A stretch of DNA of 64,000 bases from Macrotis lagotis (GCF_037893015.1 NC_133666.1:654214957-654278956); one strand, 5' to 3'; numbered from the stretch's first letter, positions 21,540 through 33,399 are shown. Notes: a model not told the origin generated them from the letters alone. Made by a program: numbers and translations.

Positions 21540-21949
21540 TGAAAGGCTCCTGATTAGGCATGGAATGCACAAGGACTAGTAAAAATATCTTTACCTGGAG
21601 CTTTGCAAAACTAATCCAAGGGCTTTTAAACTGAAAAAGGAAGAAGGAAATTATTAAATATATCTATATGCCAGGCTAGATATATTGGAGAATGGCTGCT
21701 ATAAAAGAAGGCTAGCAATTGTTCACCAGAGACACTTTTAAAATATACAACTATAGGTGGCAAGCAAGACTAATTAGAGTATCTAATATAAGGAAGCAGA
21801 TTTGACCTCATAGAAATTTAGTGGAAAAGGAAAAACCTGTGATAGAAATATGGCTCTGAAAAGTTATGCTTTATTCAAAAATAATATTTTCTTACCTAGG
21901 ATGGTTACCCCTCCAGATACAATCTTAAATAAGATAGTCATTGGAAAAT

Positions 21950-21950
<1 letters not shown>
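21540..21950. other. No recognised element
   Basis: A-rich intron 1 DNA. It may be an old LINE, but I cannot name it and see no gene. Confidence 0.3.

Positions 21951-21952
<2 letters not shown>

Positions 21953-21989
<37 letters not shown>
21953..21989. repeat. (TG)n microsatellite
   Basis: Pure TG run of about 18 units. Confidence 0.95.
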
Positions 21990-21993
<4 letters not shown>

Positions 21994-22406
21994 GCATAAA
22001 TAGTGTCTAGTTTAATCTTAGTTTTCTCAGTCATTCCAAAAGTCTGTTGTTGCAGAATTACTGGAATATGGATATTGTGTCTCCTGGTATGACATAGAAC
22101 AAGTTTGGTCAAGGGATCTTGGTTCAACACACAATTCTGCCATTAGCTAGGCTGGTGGATTTCCAGAAAATACAAGTTACTCAGAAACTCCAGAGGATTG
22201 GATAGATTGGATTGTAGTAACATTGCCTGGATTCTGGACAAGCCAGAGCTGACCTTGACATGTTGGATAGGGATGCAGTGCTCAGAGCCCTCCTGGCCTT
22301 TCTTCCCTGCCATTCTGGGTATCAGGGCAGTGCAAACAGTTCTTTTAGGCAATGGGGAAGAATATGGAAAGCAAAAAAACCCTGAAGGAAACTATTGATC
22401 TTTAAA

Positions 22407-22445
22407 AGTCTAGATCTTCTTCCCAGATTTTCTGCCTTTTGACAG
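22407..22445 (+). repeat. 39-bp direct repeat, copy 1
   Basis: Begins AGTCTAGATCTTCTTCC and ends CTTTTGACAG. It matches 22999-23037 with two mismatches. The two copies lie 592 bp apart. Confidence 0.85.
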
Positions 22446-22498
22446 CAAATGCTCTATAGACAGGAGTGTAGGGGTGGGTAATGGGAAATTGAGAGGGC

Positions 22499-22499
<1 letters not shown>

Positions 22500-22554
<55 letters not shown>
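22500..22554. repeat. (GA)n microsatellite
   Basis: Pure GA run of more than 25 units. Confidence 0.95.
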
Positions 22555-22557
<3 letters not shown>

Positions 22558-22998
22558 TGAAAGGGTGGGGGGAATATGGTTTGCTTTAAAAGAACAAAGA
22601 TAACCCAGTGGAGACTAACTAGGTTTCCCTTGTACTATAGCTGGACTAGACTTTAGGAGGCCAGAGGAGACCAGGAGGTTCTGAGGAATGAGGAGAAGCT
22701 GTGGCAATCTAATCCTTCATTATCACCCTAAAATCATTCCAGTTGAATAACTTCTGGTAAAGTAACTTGTCCAAGATCATATTGGTAATCAAGACAGAGC
22801 CAAATTCAAATCTAGGACATAGGATATAGGATTTAGAACTGAAAAGGAACCAGATCATTTTACAGCAAATAACTTGTCCAGTGTCATTAGATTTGTCTGT
22901 GTAAAATTTTTTTCATTTTATCTAATAAAAGTTTTTTATTTTATTTTTCCCAATTTTAATACTCCCAGTGGAAGTACCCACAATCTACCTACCACTCT

Positions 22999-23037
22999 AG
23001 TCTAGATCTTCTTCCTAGATTTTCTGTCTTTTGACAG
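22999..23037 (+). repeat. 39-bp direct repeat, copy 2
   Basis: Partner of 22407-22445. The flanking sequences of the two copies do not match. Confidence 0.85.
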
Positions 23038-23049
23038 AACTTTTAACTT

Positions 23050-23975
23050 CTAAGGAAACAAAGAAAGGCAAACACTCCCTCAGGGACCCTACAGCCTAAT
23101 GAGGGAGATGACAAGTAAGCACATGTTTACAACGAAGCTGTAGAAAGGATAAATAGGAAAGAACCTAATTAGGAAATTACCTAAATAAGGTGCTAGAATT
23201 CTAAAGAATTGGGGAAGGCTTCTTCTAGAAAGTGAGATTTTAGCTGGAACTGGAAAGAAGCTTAGAAAGATATGAGGAGGTATGGGAATAGCCAGGGAAA
23301 ATGCCCTAGAGGTGAGAGATGGAGTAGCTCATGTGAGGAACAGCCAGAAGACTGGTGTCATTGGTTTGAAGAATGTTCTGGGGAGAGAAAGAATGAATGA
23401 AAGAAACACATGAACTAGTAAGAGTGAAGGGGCTAGGTTAGGAAGGGCTTTGATCAATAAATAGGATTCTGTATTTGATCCTGGAGACAATTGGGAGCCA
23501 CTGCAGTTAATATTCAGTAAGAAGGTGACATAATCTTAATTCTGCTTTAGAAAAATCACTGATAGCTGAGTGGAGAGGATGAACTGGAAGAGCGAGAGCA
23601 TTGAGGCAGGAAGACCCACCAGCAGGACACTTACTAGCTGTGTGACATTGGTCATGTTATTTAACCCTGATTGTCTTGCATTCAGGGCCATTTCCAGTCA
23701 TCTTGAGCCATATCTGGCTATTGACCCAGATGACTCCAGAGGAGAAAGTGAGACTTAATTTAGCACAGCACCTCATCACTCAAATCCCATTCACATGCTT
23801 GTCATTGCATCACCTCCTTGATGCCATGGTCTTCAAGAAGGAAAGACAAACATTATCACTATCATTGCAGTAGTCCAGGCATGAGGTGAGGCCCATACTA
23901 GAGTGGTAGCAGCATCAAAGGGGAGGCGTGAATCTTTGAAAGTCCTTAAAAGCCTGGAGAGCCCTATCAGGGTTT
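23050..23975 (-). mobile_element. L2 LINE, split by a SINE
   Basis: A long reverse L2 tract: 'GGGGAAGGCTTCTTCTAGAA', 'TGTGAGGAACAGCCAGAAGA', 'GTATTTGATCCTGGAGACAA', 'GGGAGCCACTGCAGTTAATA', then beyond the SINE 'GCAGTAGTCCAGGCATGAGG'. Confidence 0.75.
23610..23860 (+). mobile_element. ~300-bp marsupial SINE, 5' truncated
   Basis: 'TTACTAGCTGTGTGACATTG', 'GACCCAGATGACTCCAGAGG', 'CTTGATGCCATGGTCTTCAA'. It interrupts the L2 remnant. Confidence 0.75.
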
Positions 23976-24289
23976 CCAGGTAAAGACAGATTTTTATAAC
24001 CAAAGATTTATGATTAGAAATGAAGGACTTAGAGAGTATGAGTTGTCTTTCTAACTACCATTCCCAACATGCTTTTCGAAATGATTCAGAGAACACCAAA
24101 ACTGGGAGAGACAAAAGAGTTTGTCAGGACCAGCCCCCTTAATTTATGAAAGTGTAAACCCATGGAGGGTGGGGAAGGTACTTCTCAAAGTCTGGAACCC
24201 AGGTCTCCTAACTCCCTTGATCCCACCATATCATTTTCTCAAGTTTTCTCATCTCCCTTATCTTGTTGGCCCTTTGTCTATCTTCTATC

Positions 24290-24430
24290 TAGTTCTGATA
24301 TTATCTTTTCTAAGGACCCTCCCAGTTCTGAAATTTTGTGTTCTAAGGACCTTTTATATATTATAAAGTCTCTTCCATCTTTGACATTCCCTTTTCTAAG
24401 GGTTCTCCCAGGTCAGACATCCCATGTCTT
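24290..24430 (+). repeat. Degenerate ~33-bp tandem repeat
   Basis: About four eroded units of the form AGTTCTGATATTnTnTTTTC followed by TAAGGnnCTCCC. A second array of the same unit lies at 35225-35365. Confidence 0.6.
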
Positions 24431-24534
24431 ATGATTAATAATAATCCAAAGCCTTATCCCTCTACAGATGCTCATCGATCTTACACATCTACTTTGACTT
24501 TGAAGGTAATTCAGGATAAGGTGATTTGGTATAA

Positions 24535-24735
24535 GTCTAGTGAAAAGAATTCTGGAACTGTGATTTAGGTGTAATCTGGGATTCAAATCTTGTCTCTGGC
24601 ATTTACTAGTTGTACAATAATGGACAAACTATTTAATCCTTTTGGAGCCTTAGTTTTCTCATCTATAAAATGGAGGTAATAATACCTGTAGCATATGCCT
24701 TCTGTGGTCATGTTGAGACTCCATCAAGATAATAT
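24535..24735 (+). mobile_element. MIR/CORE-SINE
   Basis: 'GGGATTCAAATCTTGTCTCT', 'TAGTTTTCTCATCTATAAAA' and 'GAGGTAATAATACCTG'. Confidence 0.6.
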
Positions 24736-24939
24736 TGACTGATGAATGTTAATTATTTGAAGGGAGTAGAAAGGGGGCAAAACCAGTCCTGTGACAAGTG
24801 ACCTGGGCAATTCTGAGATATAAACTCTGTACTAATGCAGTAACCCAGCTTCAAGAGTCAAAGAGCCATATACTGGCCATGTGACCCTAGGAAAATCATC
24901 TTACTTTTCAATTCTCCCTGACTCTGAGTTGCACAGTGA

Positions 24940-25900
24940 GTGTTGACCTGTACATAATCATTTATATCCTAAAGAAGATCAGTCATTTTATGTTTTCTAA
25001 TGGTGGACCTTACCTGGAGTTGAGCGTGAGATGGCTCCTCTGTTCCCTAAGATAATTCCACTAGTAAACTCACATACTCCCCTTGTTTTATGAGTTTGCC
25101 TCTAGCAAAGGAGCTGACCTTCTTTTCCTTGGCTTTAAGGGAAATGAGTTTCATCCTGGAAGAGGTGATATTCAAGGCTACTACCCCCCTTTCCAATGAG
25201 AGGAGCAAGATATGAGGCCCCTGTGCCCTAGAGGCTAGCTATTTGTTCTCCTTTTAGTAGCCAGAGGATTCTGAGTGCCCTTGGCCTTGGGTCAGTACTT
25301 GTTCCAGACTGCCCTGAACTCTCTAACTTTTGACTGAGTGAGCACTCAATTCCTTTATTTCTGCCTTCCTCTTGGTCTCTCGTGAACTACTTCTCTTCCT
25401 CTTCTCTACTCTACCTTCCCTCTCCTCCCCTGCCCACATCACATGCTCAGGTCAATCAGTCTTCTCAGTCATGCTCCACATATAAGGAAAGGACTTATGG
25501 ATCAGAGTAGTTGGCAGCTAGCAATAAGTAGTAGGTTGTGATGGTACCCCATTTTTGGTACTACCTCCCAAGTTAAAACTTGGAGCTTCTTCCTCAGTCT
25601 CCCAAACTGACTTCTCCTTAGGTCCAGGCTCAAAAGTGTACCTTGGACAGAAGACTTCTTCTGTCCCTTCCTTTTTCCCTCCCATACTTGCCAGACTTCT
25701 TATAAGAGATGCCCTGGTGATTGATAAGCAGCCAGCAGGGTGAGTGACCCAAAGGCCCCAAGGTGGAACAACAGTGGCACATGAGTTCAGTTGACTGTGA
25801 ACGATAAGGTGATAACTCTTGGCTGGTAGGGAATGCCTGGTCTAAGGGGAGAGGAAAAGGGAGCCAAATCAGAAATGGAGTCAGCCAACTCAGCTCCAAC
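24940..25900. other. No recognised element
   Basis: About 1 kb of intron 1 without a nameable repeat or convincing exon. Confidence 0.35.
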
Positions 25901-25904
25901 CTAA

Positions 25905-25995
25905 TTCAATCCCAACACGCTTTTATTATGTACCCACTATGTGTTGATAAAGATCAGTTCTTCCCTTTAAGGAGCTTATACTATATTGGGAAAAG
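25905..25995 (-). mobile_element. L2 3'-end fragment
   Basis: 'CTTTTATTATGTACCCACTA' and 'CCCTTTAAGGAGCTTATACT'. Confidence 0.6.
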
Positions 25996-26174
25996 ATTCT
26001 CAGGAATTCCCCCACTGCTCGACCCTAACTCCATCTTCCTCCTGTCCCTTTATCACTCATCCAGAAAACCTCTTCCAAAGATGCTCATCAATCTTACACA
26101 TCTGCTTTAACTTTGAATCCAGAGAAGATCTGAAGCCTACATTTATTGTGGGCTTTCACCAGACATTTTAAACT

Positions 26175-26370
26175 ATAAGATCACTGAATGCCAAAAGGTA
26201 CCCTGAATGTTAAAAACCATTTAGTTCAAACCATTTGTTAGCAGATGGAAAAATCGAATCCCAGAGATAAGAGATAAGATATCCTCAGTCACACTGCTAG
26301 TAAAGCATTGCAGGAAATCGGGCGGGTCTTCAGATTCCAAATCTAATGGAATTCTTTTCATCCAGCCTTC
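26175..26370 (+). mobile_element. MIR-type SINE
   Basis: 'TTAGTTCAAACCATTTGTTA', 'CAGTCACACTGCTAGTAAAG', 'GATTCCAAATCTAATGGAAT'. Confidence 0.55.
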
Positions 26371-26399
26371 TTCAGTATCTACTTACTTTATTCAGTCCA

Positions 26400-27000
26400 G
26401 AGATATATCTAGGGTGTGGTGATCTGTACTTTGCCCTAGGGCACAAAAATTTAGTGTTTTGATAAATAACTCTGAAAGCAGATGAAAACAGTTGAGTTTA
26501 GACACAAATATTGTGTCTTCTCCCTCTACCTATTGATGAGTTCTTCCTTCAACTGACCTCTTACTCCCTCCCTGGTGTTAACATTTCCAGGTTTTATGAT
26601 TTAGTATTACTCTCTTTTTCTTCCCAAGCAAAGCTGTCTTTTCCTCTGCTCGTCCTAAGGTGGTGCTTTAGGTGCCACTAGATATGTCTTCAGTTCAACC
26701 ACTTTATTTGGGAGAACCCAAGTGGCAATACCCAGGGGTTACCTATACAAAGGAAGCCTAGTCCAAGAGGCACAGCTACATGAGAGTCAGGATCTCATAG
26801 TTGGCTTTAGTTTTACCAGACACTGATTGGCAAGCAGATGGGGACAAGGAAATAGGGAAAAACTGACACAACTCTATTGGAGCTGGTGGGGAAGGGAGTG
26901 AATTTTAAAGGTCTGTGAGGGGCTTTTAAGTGCTTCTAAAGATGACATTGAATTTAGCAGGAGACCTTCCTGGGATGGAAAGGAAGTTTTGATAGTTGAA
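26400..27000. other. No recognised element
   Basis: Intron 1 DNA with no repeat or exon that I can support. Confidence 0.35.
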
Positions 27001-27004
27001 AGAA

Positions 27005-27280
27005 CACAGGAGTCAGAGGATTTGGGTTGCTCTCTGAGCCTTTGTTTCCTCATCTGTTAAAAAGGGTTAGATGGCTTCAAAGGTCTCTTAACCAATAATC
27101 CTTTTAACACTTTCAGTTTTCAGCTTTGGATTTAGAGTCAAAGGACCTGGTTTTGAGCCCTAGCTTTTCTTACTAATTGTGATGTTTTGGCTAAGTCAAT
27201 TTTAATTCTGGGTATCAGTTTCCTCATCTGTCAAATGATCTAAGATCTCTTCCAGTTCTAAATCCTATGAATTCCCCTGG
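27005..27280 (+). mobile_element. Two MIR/CORE-SINE pieces
   Basis: The first piece ends near 27110. The second shows 'CAGTTTCCTCATCTGTCAAA' and 'CTCTTCCAGTTCTAAATCC'. Confidence 0.55.
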
Positions 27281-27399
27281 GGAGAGCCTTCTCTGGGACA
27301 GTCCAAAGCTATGTGGCATCCTCATCCTGGGAATTCACCTAGGATCCTCCACATAGAATGGGTTTCTCCTCCTCCCACTCTCTCTTCCTTCCCCCAAGA

Positions 27400-27640
27400 A
27401 TCATAGAGTATCAGAGTATGGAAACCCCTCCTAGACTATTCTGATACAACCTGGAGCTCGCCAGGAGCCCCTTCCTCAAAAATATACTTTATAAGTCATC
27501 ATCAAGCCTGTGCTCTAAGATCTCCAGTGTAATTCTTTTCCATTTTGACCTTGGACTAGTTCTCATTAGGATGTTCATCCTCTGTCACTATGTTATCTTT
27601 ACCCCTTGCTCCTTCCTTGTTCTTCCCTCTTCTCTTTCAC
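27400..27640 (-). mobile_element. CR1/L3 3'-end fragment
   Basis: 'GAATCATAGAGTATCAGAG' then 'AAGCCTGTGCTCTAAGATCT' follow the reverse L3 3' end. Confidence 0.45.
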
Positions 27641-27784
27641 ATGACACTCCACTGACTTGAAGTGGGGAAGCCTGTTCCCCTCCTCTACCCCATCCCCAAA
27701 CCTTTGCTTCTACAAGTCAAAATCCCCATTTCTCTAAATGAGTCTCAGATAGTTTGGAATAACCTATATCGTATTACTTTCTAT

Positions 27785-27870
27785 TTTAGGTTGGGGGAAG
27801 AAGGGAAGTAGGTAAACACTAAACAAAAATGAATGTTGAAAATTATCTTTACATATAATGAAAGAAGGAA
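27785..27870 (+). mobile_element. L1 3'-terminal fragment
   Basis: 'AACAAAAATGAATGTTGAAA' and 'ATTATCTTTACATATAATG' resemble the extreme 3' end of marsupial L1, as also seen at about 33160-33215. Confidence 0.5.
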
Positions 27871-28019
27871 GGATGGAAGATAGAAAGGTAGGCAGTCTTA
27901 AATTAGAGACTTTACATTTCAGGATGGGGCTGGACCCATGATTTTCTTTATTCTCTAGGTGGGCTTCCTCTTTTAATTCACTTTCTATTCAGCTCAAATT
28001 TGGCCAGTTGCCTAGAACC

Positions 28020-28120
28020 TAGATAGGATAGGTGACTTGCCTAGAGTCATAAAATTATCAGGATTTAAACCCAGGTCTTTCTAGTTCCAAAAATAACTTT
28101 CTTTCCACTATACTACTTTG
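28020..28120 (+). mobile_element. MIR fragment
   Basis: 'GAGTCATAAAATTATCAGGA' and 'ACTTTCTTTCCACTATACTA'. Confidence 0.5.
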
Positions 28121-28419
28121 CCAATGGCTTTATCCTTAAAGCATCCCATTCTATTAGTCCAGCCTGAGGGGCCACCCACAGCAGTCTCTAGGCTTTGGAT
28201 AAGTATTCTCTGTGCCCATTTCCCCTCCCCCCAGGACCAGTTCTGTTTATCAGTGGCTATCAGAGGCAAAGGACTTGAATGTAAGAGGAAGGCTGTACCA
28301 TTTCTATACTTCCTCTTAGCGGTTGGTAGCAGACAGTACCAAGGATAGAGGAAGTGAAGCTACCATGGTGATGGGGGGAGGGGCTGTATTTTACATGGTG
28401 AGCCTCACTCTAGTTTATC

Positions 28420-28620
28420 AACTTACAGAATGTGAAAGCTAGAAGAGTTTAGAGACTGTCAGATTTGGTCTTCTCATTTTACAGATGGAGAAACTGAGGC
28501 TCAGATTAGTAAAGAGGCTTATCCAATATCACATATAGCACCAAACTAGGAGTAAGTTCTCCCTTCTGCATCTTCCTTCCCCAACCCCCAGGCCAGCTCT
28601 TTACCCCTAGTCTTTATTCT
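28420..28620 (+). mobile_element. MIR-type SINE
   Basis: 'TTTTACAGATGGAGAAACTG', 'AGGCTCAGATTAGTAAAG', then 'CAGCTCTTTACCCCTAG'. Confidence 0.6.
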
Positions 28621-29169
28621 ATAGTTACTGTAAGGCAAGGGGAAAATGTTGACTGTCATCACAATCAATCCCCTTACCTTACCTCAAGCGCCCCTCTCAC
28701 TTCTTAACAATCCCACCACTTTGCACCAGTATTTCCTACCCTTGTTTTCTACTCTGCTCCCTTCATTGATCCAATCAAACATTTCTTAAGCATCAACCAC
28801 AAGCCAGGTGCTAGGATTGTTCCCTGTGACATGAATTACTTACATGACATCAAGCAAGTTAGTTTGCTTCCATGTCTCAGTTTTCTTACCTATAAAATGA
28901 GATTAGACTTGGTAGCCTCTGAGCTGTCTTCAGCTCTGCAGCTATGTTGTTAAGCACATATATAAGAATATTAAATACATAATAAATTTTTAAGGTATAT
29001 GAAAAAATTGGAGAAGAGGACACAAGGAGAACCACTTTGTTACTATCTTGTTAAAATTACAGGGTTTTGTATAATTTTCATCAGTTCTTTGTATCTTGAA
29101 ATGCTTGTTTGTGAGAGAGATGATAAAAGTTAACAATAACAAAGAAAAATGTCCAAAAAAAATAAATAT

Positions 29170-29865
29170 ATTTTGAGATAATTTGAGGTAGAGACATTAG
29201 TATCAGTAGGAATACAAAAAGGCTTCATGTGATAAGTGCCTCTTGAGCTGCATTTTGAAAGAAACAAAAGTATTCTGAGAGGCAGAGGTGAACTGGGAGT
29301 GCCATTTAGGCAGAGGAACAGCAAGGGCAAAGCTGGAGATGGGAAATGAGAGCATATTTGTGCGAGAACTATAAAGAAGGCCAGTTTGGTCTGTAGAGAA
29401 ATATGGGCAGTTAGATGGCACAATGGATATAGTGCCAGGCTTGGAATCAGGAAGACCTGAGTTCAAATTCAGCCTCAGACACTTACTAGCTATAAGATCC
29501 AGGACAAATCACTTTAATCCTGTTTGCCTCAGTTTTCTCATCTGTAAAATGAGTTGGAGAGGGAAATGACAAACTGTTACAGCATCTCTGCCAAGAAAAC
29601 CCAAATGGAGTCATGAAGAGTTGGATATGACTGAAAAATGACTTAATAACAACAAAAAAGATAGCAATAAGGTTGGAAAGGTAAGTAGATTGAAGTCAAG
29701 TTGTGCTAAGAATTTCTATCTAATCCTAGAGACCTCTGACTGCCACTGGAATTTCTTAAGTTGAGGAGTGAGATGATATCACTTTGGCAATCTCTGGAGT
29801 TGGGTGGAAGAGCAGAGACTTGACTCAGGAAGCTTAGGAAAGAAGTTGTTGCATTAGTCATTCAA
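29170..29865 (-). mobile_element. L2 LINE, split by MAR1
   Basis: 'AGGCAGAGGTGAACTGGGAG', 'GAAGGCCAGTTTGGTCTGTA' on the left; 'CTGACTGCCACTGGAATTTC' and 'TATCACTTTGGCAATCTCTG' on the right of the SINE. Confidence 0.7.
29405..29655 (+). mobile_element. MAR1 CORE-SINE, full length
   Basis: 'GGGCAGTTAGATGGCACAAT' through 'CTCATCTGTAAAATGAGTTG' to 'CTGAAAAATGACTTAATAAC' and an A-rich end. One of the best MAR1 copies here. Confidence 0.85.
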
Positions 29866-29934
29866 CTTTTATTATGTTGTATCATACTGGAACAAAGAAT
29901 AAAGATGAAATATGATGGCAGTATGAAGAAAGGA

Positions 29935-30150
29935 AACAAATATTTATTAATACAAAGCCCTGTGCTAAGTAAGGACTTTGCAAATGTTGGTCTTCACAAC
30001 AAAACTGGAAGGTATGTTACCATTCCCATTTTATGGTTGAGAAACCAGGCAGAGAGCATTGAAAGGACTTGTCTGGGATCACACAGCTAGTAAATGTCTG
30101 GGCCAGGTCCTCCAGCTCAAAATCCAATATCCTATTCACTATACCACTGT
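29935..30150 (+). mobile_element. MIR-type SINE
   Basis: 'AAATATTTATTAATACAAAG', 'CCCATTTTATGGTTGAGAAA', 'GATCACACAGCTAGTAAATG'. Confidence 0.7.
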
Positions 30151-30159
30151 TTACAGCCA

Positions 30160-30790
30160 GGAATCATTTACAAGCATGTATTAAGCACCTACTCTGGGTC
30201 ATATACTGAGCTAATTATCCTCCTATGTACTAGACATAATGCTAAAAGTCTCCAACACTGTGCCAGGGATACATACCCCGCCCCCCAAAAAATAGTTACC
30301 ATCCCTGCCCTCAAGAATGCTCACATTCTAGGAAGAGACAAATGTCAATAACTAGGTGCATTCAAGATATGCACATAGTGCAGATAGTAGAGGGAAGTCA
30401 TTGGCAGTGGAAGGAACTGGGAAAGGCCTCTTTCAGAAAATGGGATTTAAGCTGAGTCTTGAAGGCAGCCAGGAAAGCTAAGAGGTAGAAGATGGAGTCA
30501 AGAGATGAAGAATAGGGGTGGCTAGGTGGCGCAGTGGATAGAGCACCAGCCCTGGAGTCAGGAGTCCCTGAGTTCAAATCTGACCTCAGACACTTCATAA
30601 TTACCTAACTGTGTGGCCTTGGGCAAGCCACTTAACCCAATTTGCCTTGCAAAAAAAACTAAAAAAAAGAGAGAGAGAGATGAAGAAGAATGCATGAAGA
30701 ATAACCAAGTAAGCCAGTGTGATGAATGAGCTCATCCAAGGAAGAACATCAAGGTTGATTCATGGACAGAGGGAGACAAAGGGAGAAAAA
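30160..30790 (-). mobile_element. L2 LINE 3' end, split by a SINE
   Basis: 'ATGTATTAAGCACCTACTCT', 'CCATCCCTGCCCTCAAGAAT', 'AAGCTGAGTCTTGAAGGCAG' in reverse L2 order. Confidence 0.7.
30513..30675 (+). mobile_element. WSINE1-like SINE with TSD
   Basis: Plus-strand copy with 12-bp duplication AGAGATGAAGAA at 30501-30512 and 30676-30687, inside the L2 remnant. Confidence 0.88.
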
Positions 30791-31204
30791 TAATGAAGAC
30801 CTGGGCAATATTATTTCAGGTACTAGTTAGCTAAGGTATCAGTGTGGGTGTGCCTGAATTGGAATAGACCCAAGTTTATTCTCTACCATTTGGATTTCTC
30901 ACAGATGGACTTGAGCGCTCTAGTAAGTTAGTGCTTGTTCTTCTTGTTCCATATAATTTTCTTGTTTTAATACAACCAAAACAAAGCATTATCTTAGGTT
31001 CCATGGGTTTATATAGGCTCCCTTCTTCTTCAAGACTTCCCCAGGGTGGTTTTGATATATCTCTTAGGGGCATAAGAAATTTAAGGGAATATCAACATTT
31101 TTTTTCCTGTAAATACTCCATTAAAGAAAATGAGCAAATTTAGATTTTTTCTAATATGAAGGCAGAACCAAAAGATTTTAGGTGGATTTTCCAGATTAGG
31201 AAAA

Positions 31205-31475
31205 ATGCACCTAACCCCTTCTATGTGGAAGGGATAACTGTTCTGTGGAATAAGGAGACTGGAGAGGTAAGAAGGGGGGCAAGTTATGAAAGGCCCTAAA
31301 TGCCATACAGGGGGATTTTCTTTGATCCTGGAGATAGTGGGGAATCACTGGAGCTAGGGGTGGGGGTGTCATGGTCAGAATTTCACTTTTAAAAAGTGGT
31401 ATCTGAAGCAAAGAGCCAATCAAGTTTATTGGGAAGGCAAGAGGAAAGGGGGGCCATACTACAATGGTGATAGTG
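31205..31475 (-). mobile_element. L2 LINE fragment
   Basis: 'GAAAGGCCCTAAATGCCATA', 'TTGATCCTGGAGATAGTGGG' and 'GGCCATACTACAATGGTG' in reverse L2 order. Confidence 0.6.
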
Positions 31476-31852
31476 TGAATGAACTAAGGGGTTTTAATTA
31501 CAACCAAACCACCTGCTCAGCAAAGCTGAGTATGATATTGCTTAGGGGAAATGACCATTCAGTGAAACAGAGGATTTTTCAATCATTCCTAATGAAAAGA
31601 CCAAGAGCTGAACAGAAATTCTGACTTTTCAAGTATAAGACTCAAGAGAAGTATAAAAAGAAGGTAGAAGGGGAAAATAATAAGAGGAGCAGGGAGAGGC
31701 TGAGAGAAGGGAGGGTAGATTGAGGGAGGTGATAGAAGCAAAACACCTGATGGGCGGTATGGAAGGAGAGGGAGTAGGATGAATGGGAGTGGGGAGAGGA
31801 TGAAGGGAAATTAAAAGTTTTTACATCAAAATTCTCTGGTAAGGGTCTCTTC

Positions 31853-32002
31853 TAGGGGCAGCTAGATGGCACAGTAGACAGAGCACCAGCCCTGAAGTCA
31901 GGAGGACCTGAGTTCAAATCCAGCCTCAGACACTTAATTACCTAGCTGTGTGACTGTCTGCAAATCACTTAGCCCCATTGCCTTGCAAAAATAAAAAAAA
32001 AT
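31853..32002 (+). mobile_element. WSINE1-like SINE
   Basis: Plus-strand copy starting GGGGCAGCTAGATGGCAC. A short duplication around GTCTCTTC (about 31845 and 32004) flanks it. Confidence 0.8.
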
Positions 32003-32019
32003 AGTCTCTTCACAAATAT

Positions 32020-32737
32020 GTAGGGAACTTAACCTAATTTATAAGAATACAAGTCATTTCCCAAATGATAAATGTCAAAGAATATGAATAGTTTTCAGAT
32101 AAAGTAATTGAAGATGTCTATAATCACTAATAAATGCTCTAAATCACTATTAATTAGGAAAATGCAAATTAAAACAACTCTGAAGTATCAACCCACACCT
32201 ATTTGATTAGTTAGTATGATAGAAGAGGGGAATACAAACATTGGAGGGGGATGTGAGAAAATTAAAATACTCATGCTGTATATTGATTCAACTAGTCTGG
32301 AGAGCAACTTGGAACTATGTTCAAGGGCTATAAAACACATGCCCTTAGATCCAGCAAATAGGAAAAGGACTATGTGTACAAAGATATTCTTTGTGACAGC
32401 AAAGAAGTCAAACTAGAAGGAATGCCCATAGGTCAAGGAATGGTTGAACAAGTTGTGGCATACTATTGGGTTATAAGTAATGAGGAGTAGGATACTCTCA
32501 AAAAAACCTTGAAAAGCTTAAGTGAACTGATGCAGAGTGAAGTAGAACCAGAAGAGTGTATGCAATAACAGCAATCTGTTCTCATTGGGGTGGCTAGGTG
32601 GTACAGTGGATAGAGCACCGGCCCTGGAGTCAGGAGTATCTGAGTTCAAATATGACCTCAGACACTTAATAATGACCTAGCTGTGAAGCCTTGGGCAGGT
32701 CACAACCCCATTTGCCTTGCAAAAATGAAAAAAAAAA

Positions 32738-32806
<69 letters not shown>

Positions 32807-33215
32807 CCTAGCTGTGTGGCCTTGGGCAAACCACTTAACCTCGTTTACCTTGCAAAAAACCTAAAAAAAAAAATCTGTTCTCATTAATACAATCCAAGAT
32901 CCTCCAAAGGTCTCATCATGAAAAATGCTTATCTGTCTCCAGAGAAAGAACTGATAGTCTGAATGCAGATTGAAGCTTGCTATTTTTCTTTTATTTGTTT
33001 TTCTTGGGGGGTTTTGGGGGGCTTGAGTTTTCTTTCACACCATGACTGATATGAAAATAAGTTTTGCCTGACTGCACATGTGTAACCAAATTGCTTGCCT
33101 TCTCAAGAAGGGGGGAGGAGAAAGAGGAAGATAATGTGGATCTCAAAAAAAATTTTAAAGCTTATTAAAAATTGTTTTCACATGTAATTGGGGAAAGTAA
33201 AATATTAAATAGCTT
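32020..33215 (+). mobile_element. L1 LINE 3' end with nested SINE
   Basis: Plus-strand L1 ORF2 end: 'AATGCAAATTAAAACAACTC', 'CTGGAGAGCAACTTGGAACT', 'GTGACAGCAAAGAAGTCAAA', 'GTGAACTGATGCAGAGTGAA', then 3' UTR and a terminal 'TTTTCACATGTAATTGGGG'. A composite SINE interrupts it at 32587-32871. The coding part is eroded. Confidence 0.75.
32587..32871 (+). mobile_element. Composite SINE with internal (TA)n and 14-bp TSD
   Basis: A full WSINE1-like copy (32587 to about 32737), an AT microsatellite (about 32738-32802), and then a second 3' half ('TAATTACCTAGCTGTGTGG' to the A tail). The whole unit, not each part, is bracketed by AATCTGTTCTCATT at 32573-32586 and 32872-32885. Confidence 0.88.
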
Positions 33216-33399
33216 GGGAAGTTTGGAGAAAGCAGTTTTTGTTGAATAATGAGGTCTGAGGTCAGACTGCAGAGAGATTTGGAGGCTTTGTAAGAACTTG
33301 AAACTCATAGCAGGGCAGAAGTAGGTAGGAGGAGCCCAAGAAAATTGGAGGGTGTGAACAGTCCACAAAGCCCCTCCCAATTTAATGGTCTATGAATAG

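Noticed and set aside
21864-22130. 88-residue minus-strand frame with a Thr-His repeat
   Set aside because: Produced by the TG microsatellite.
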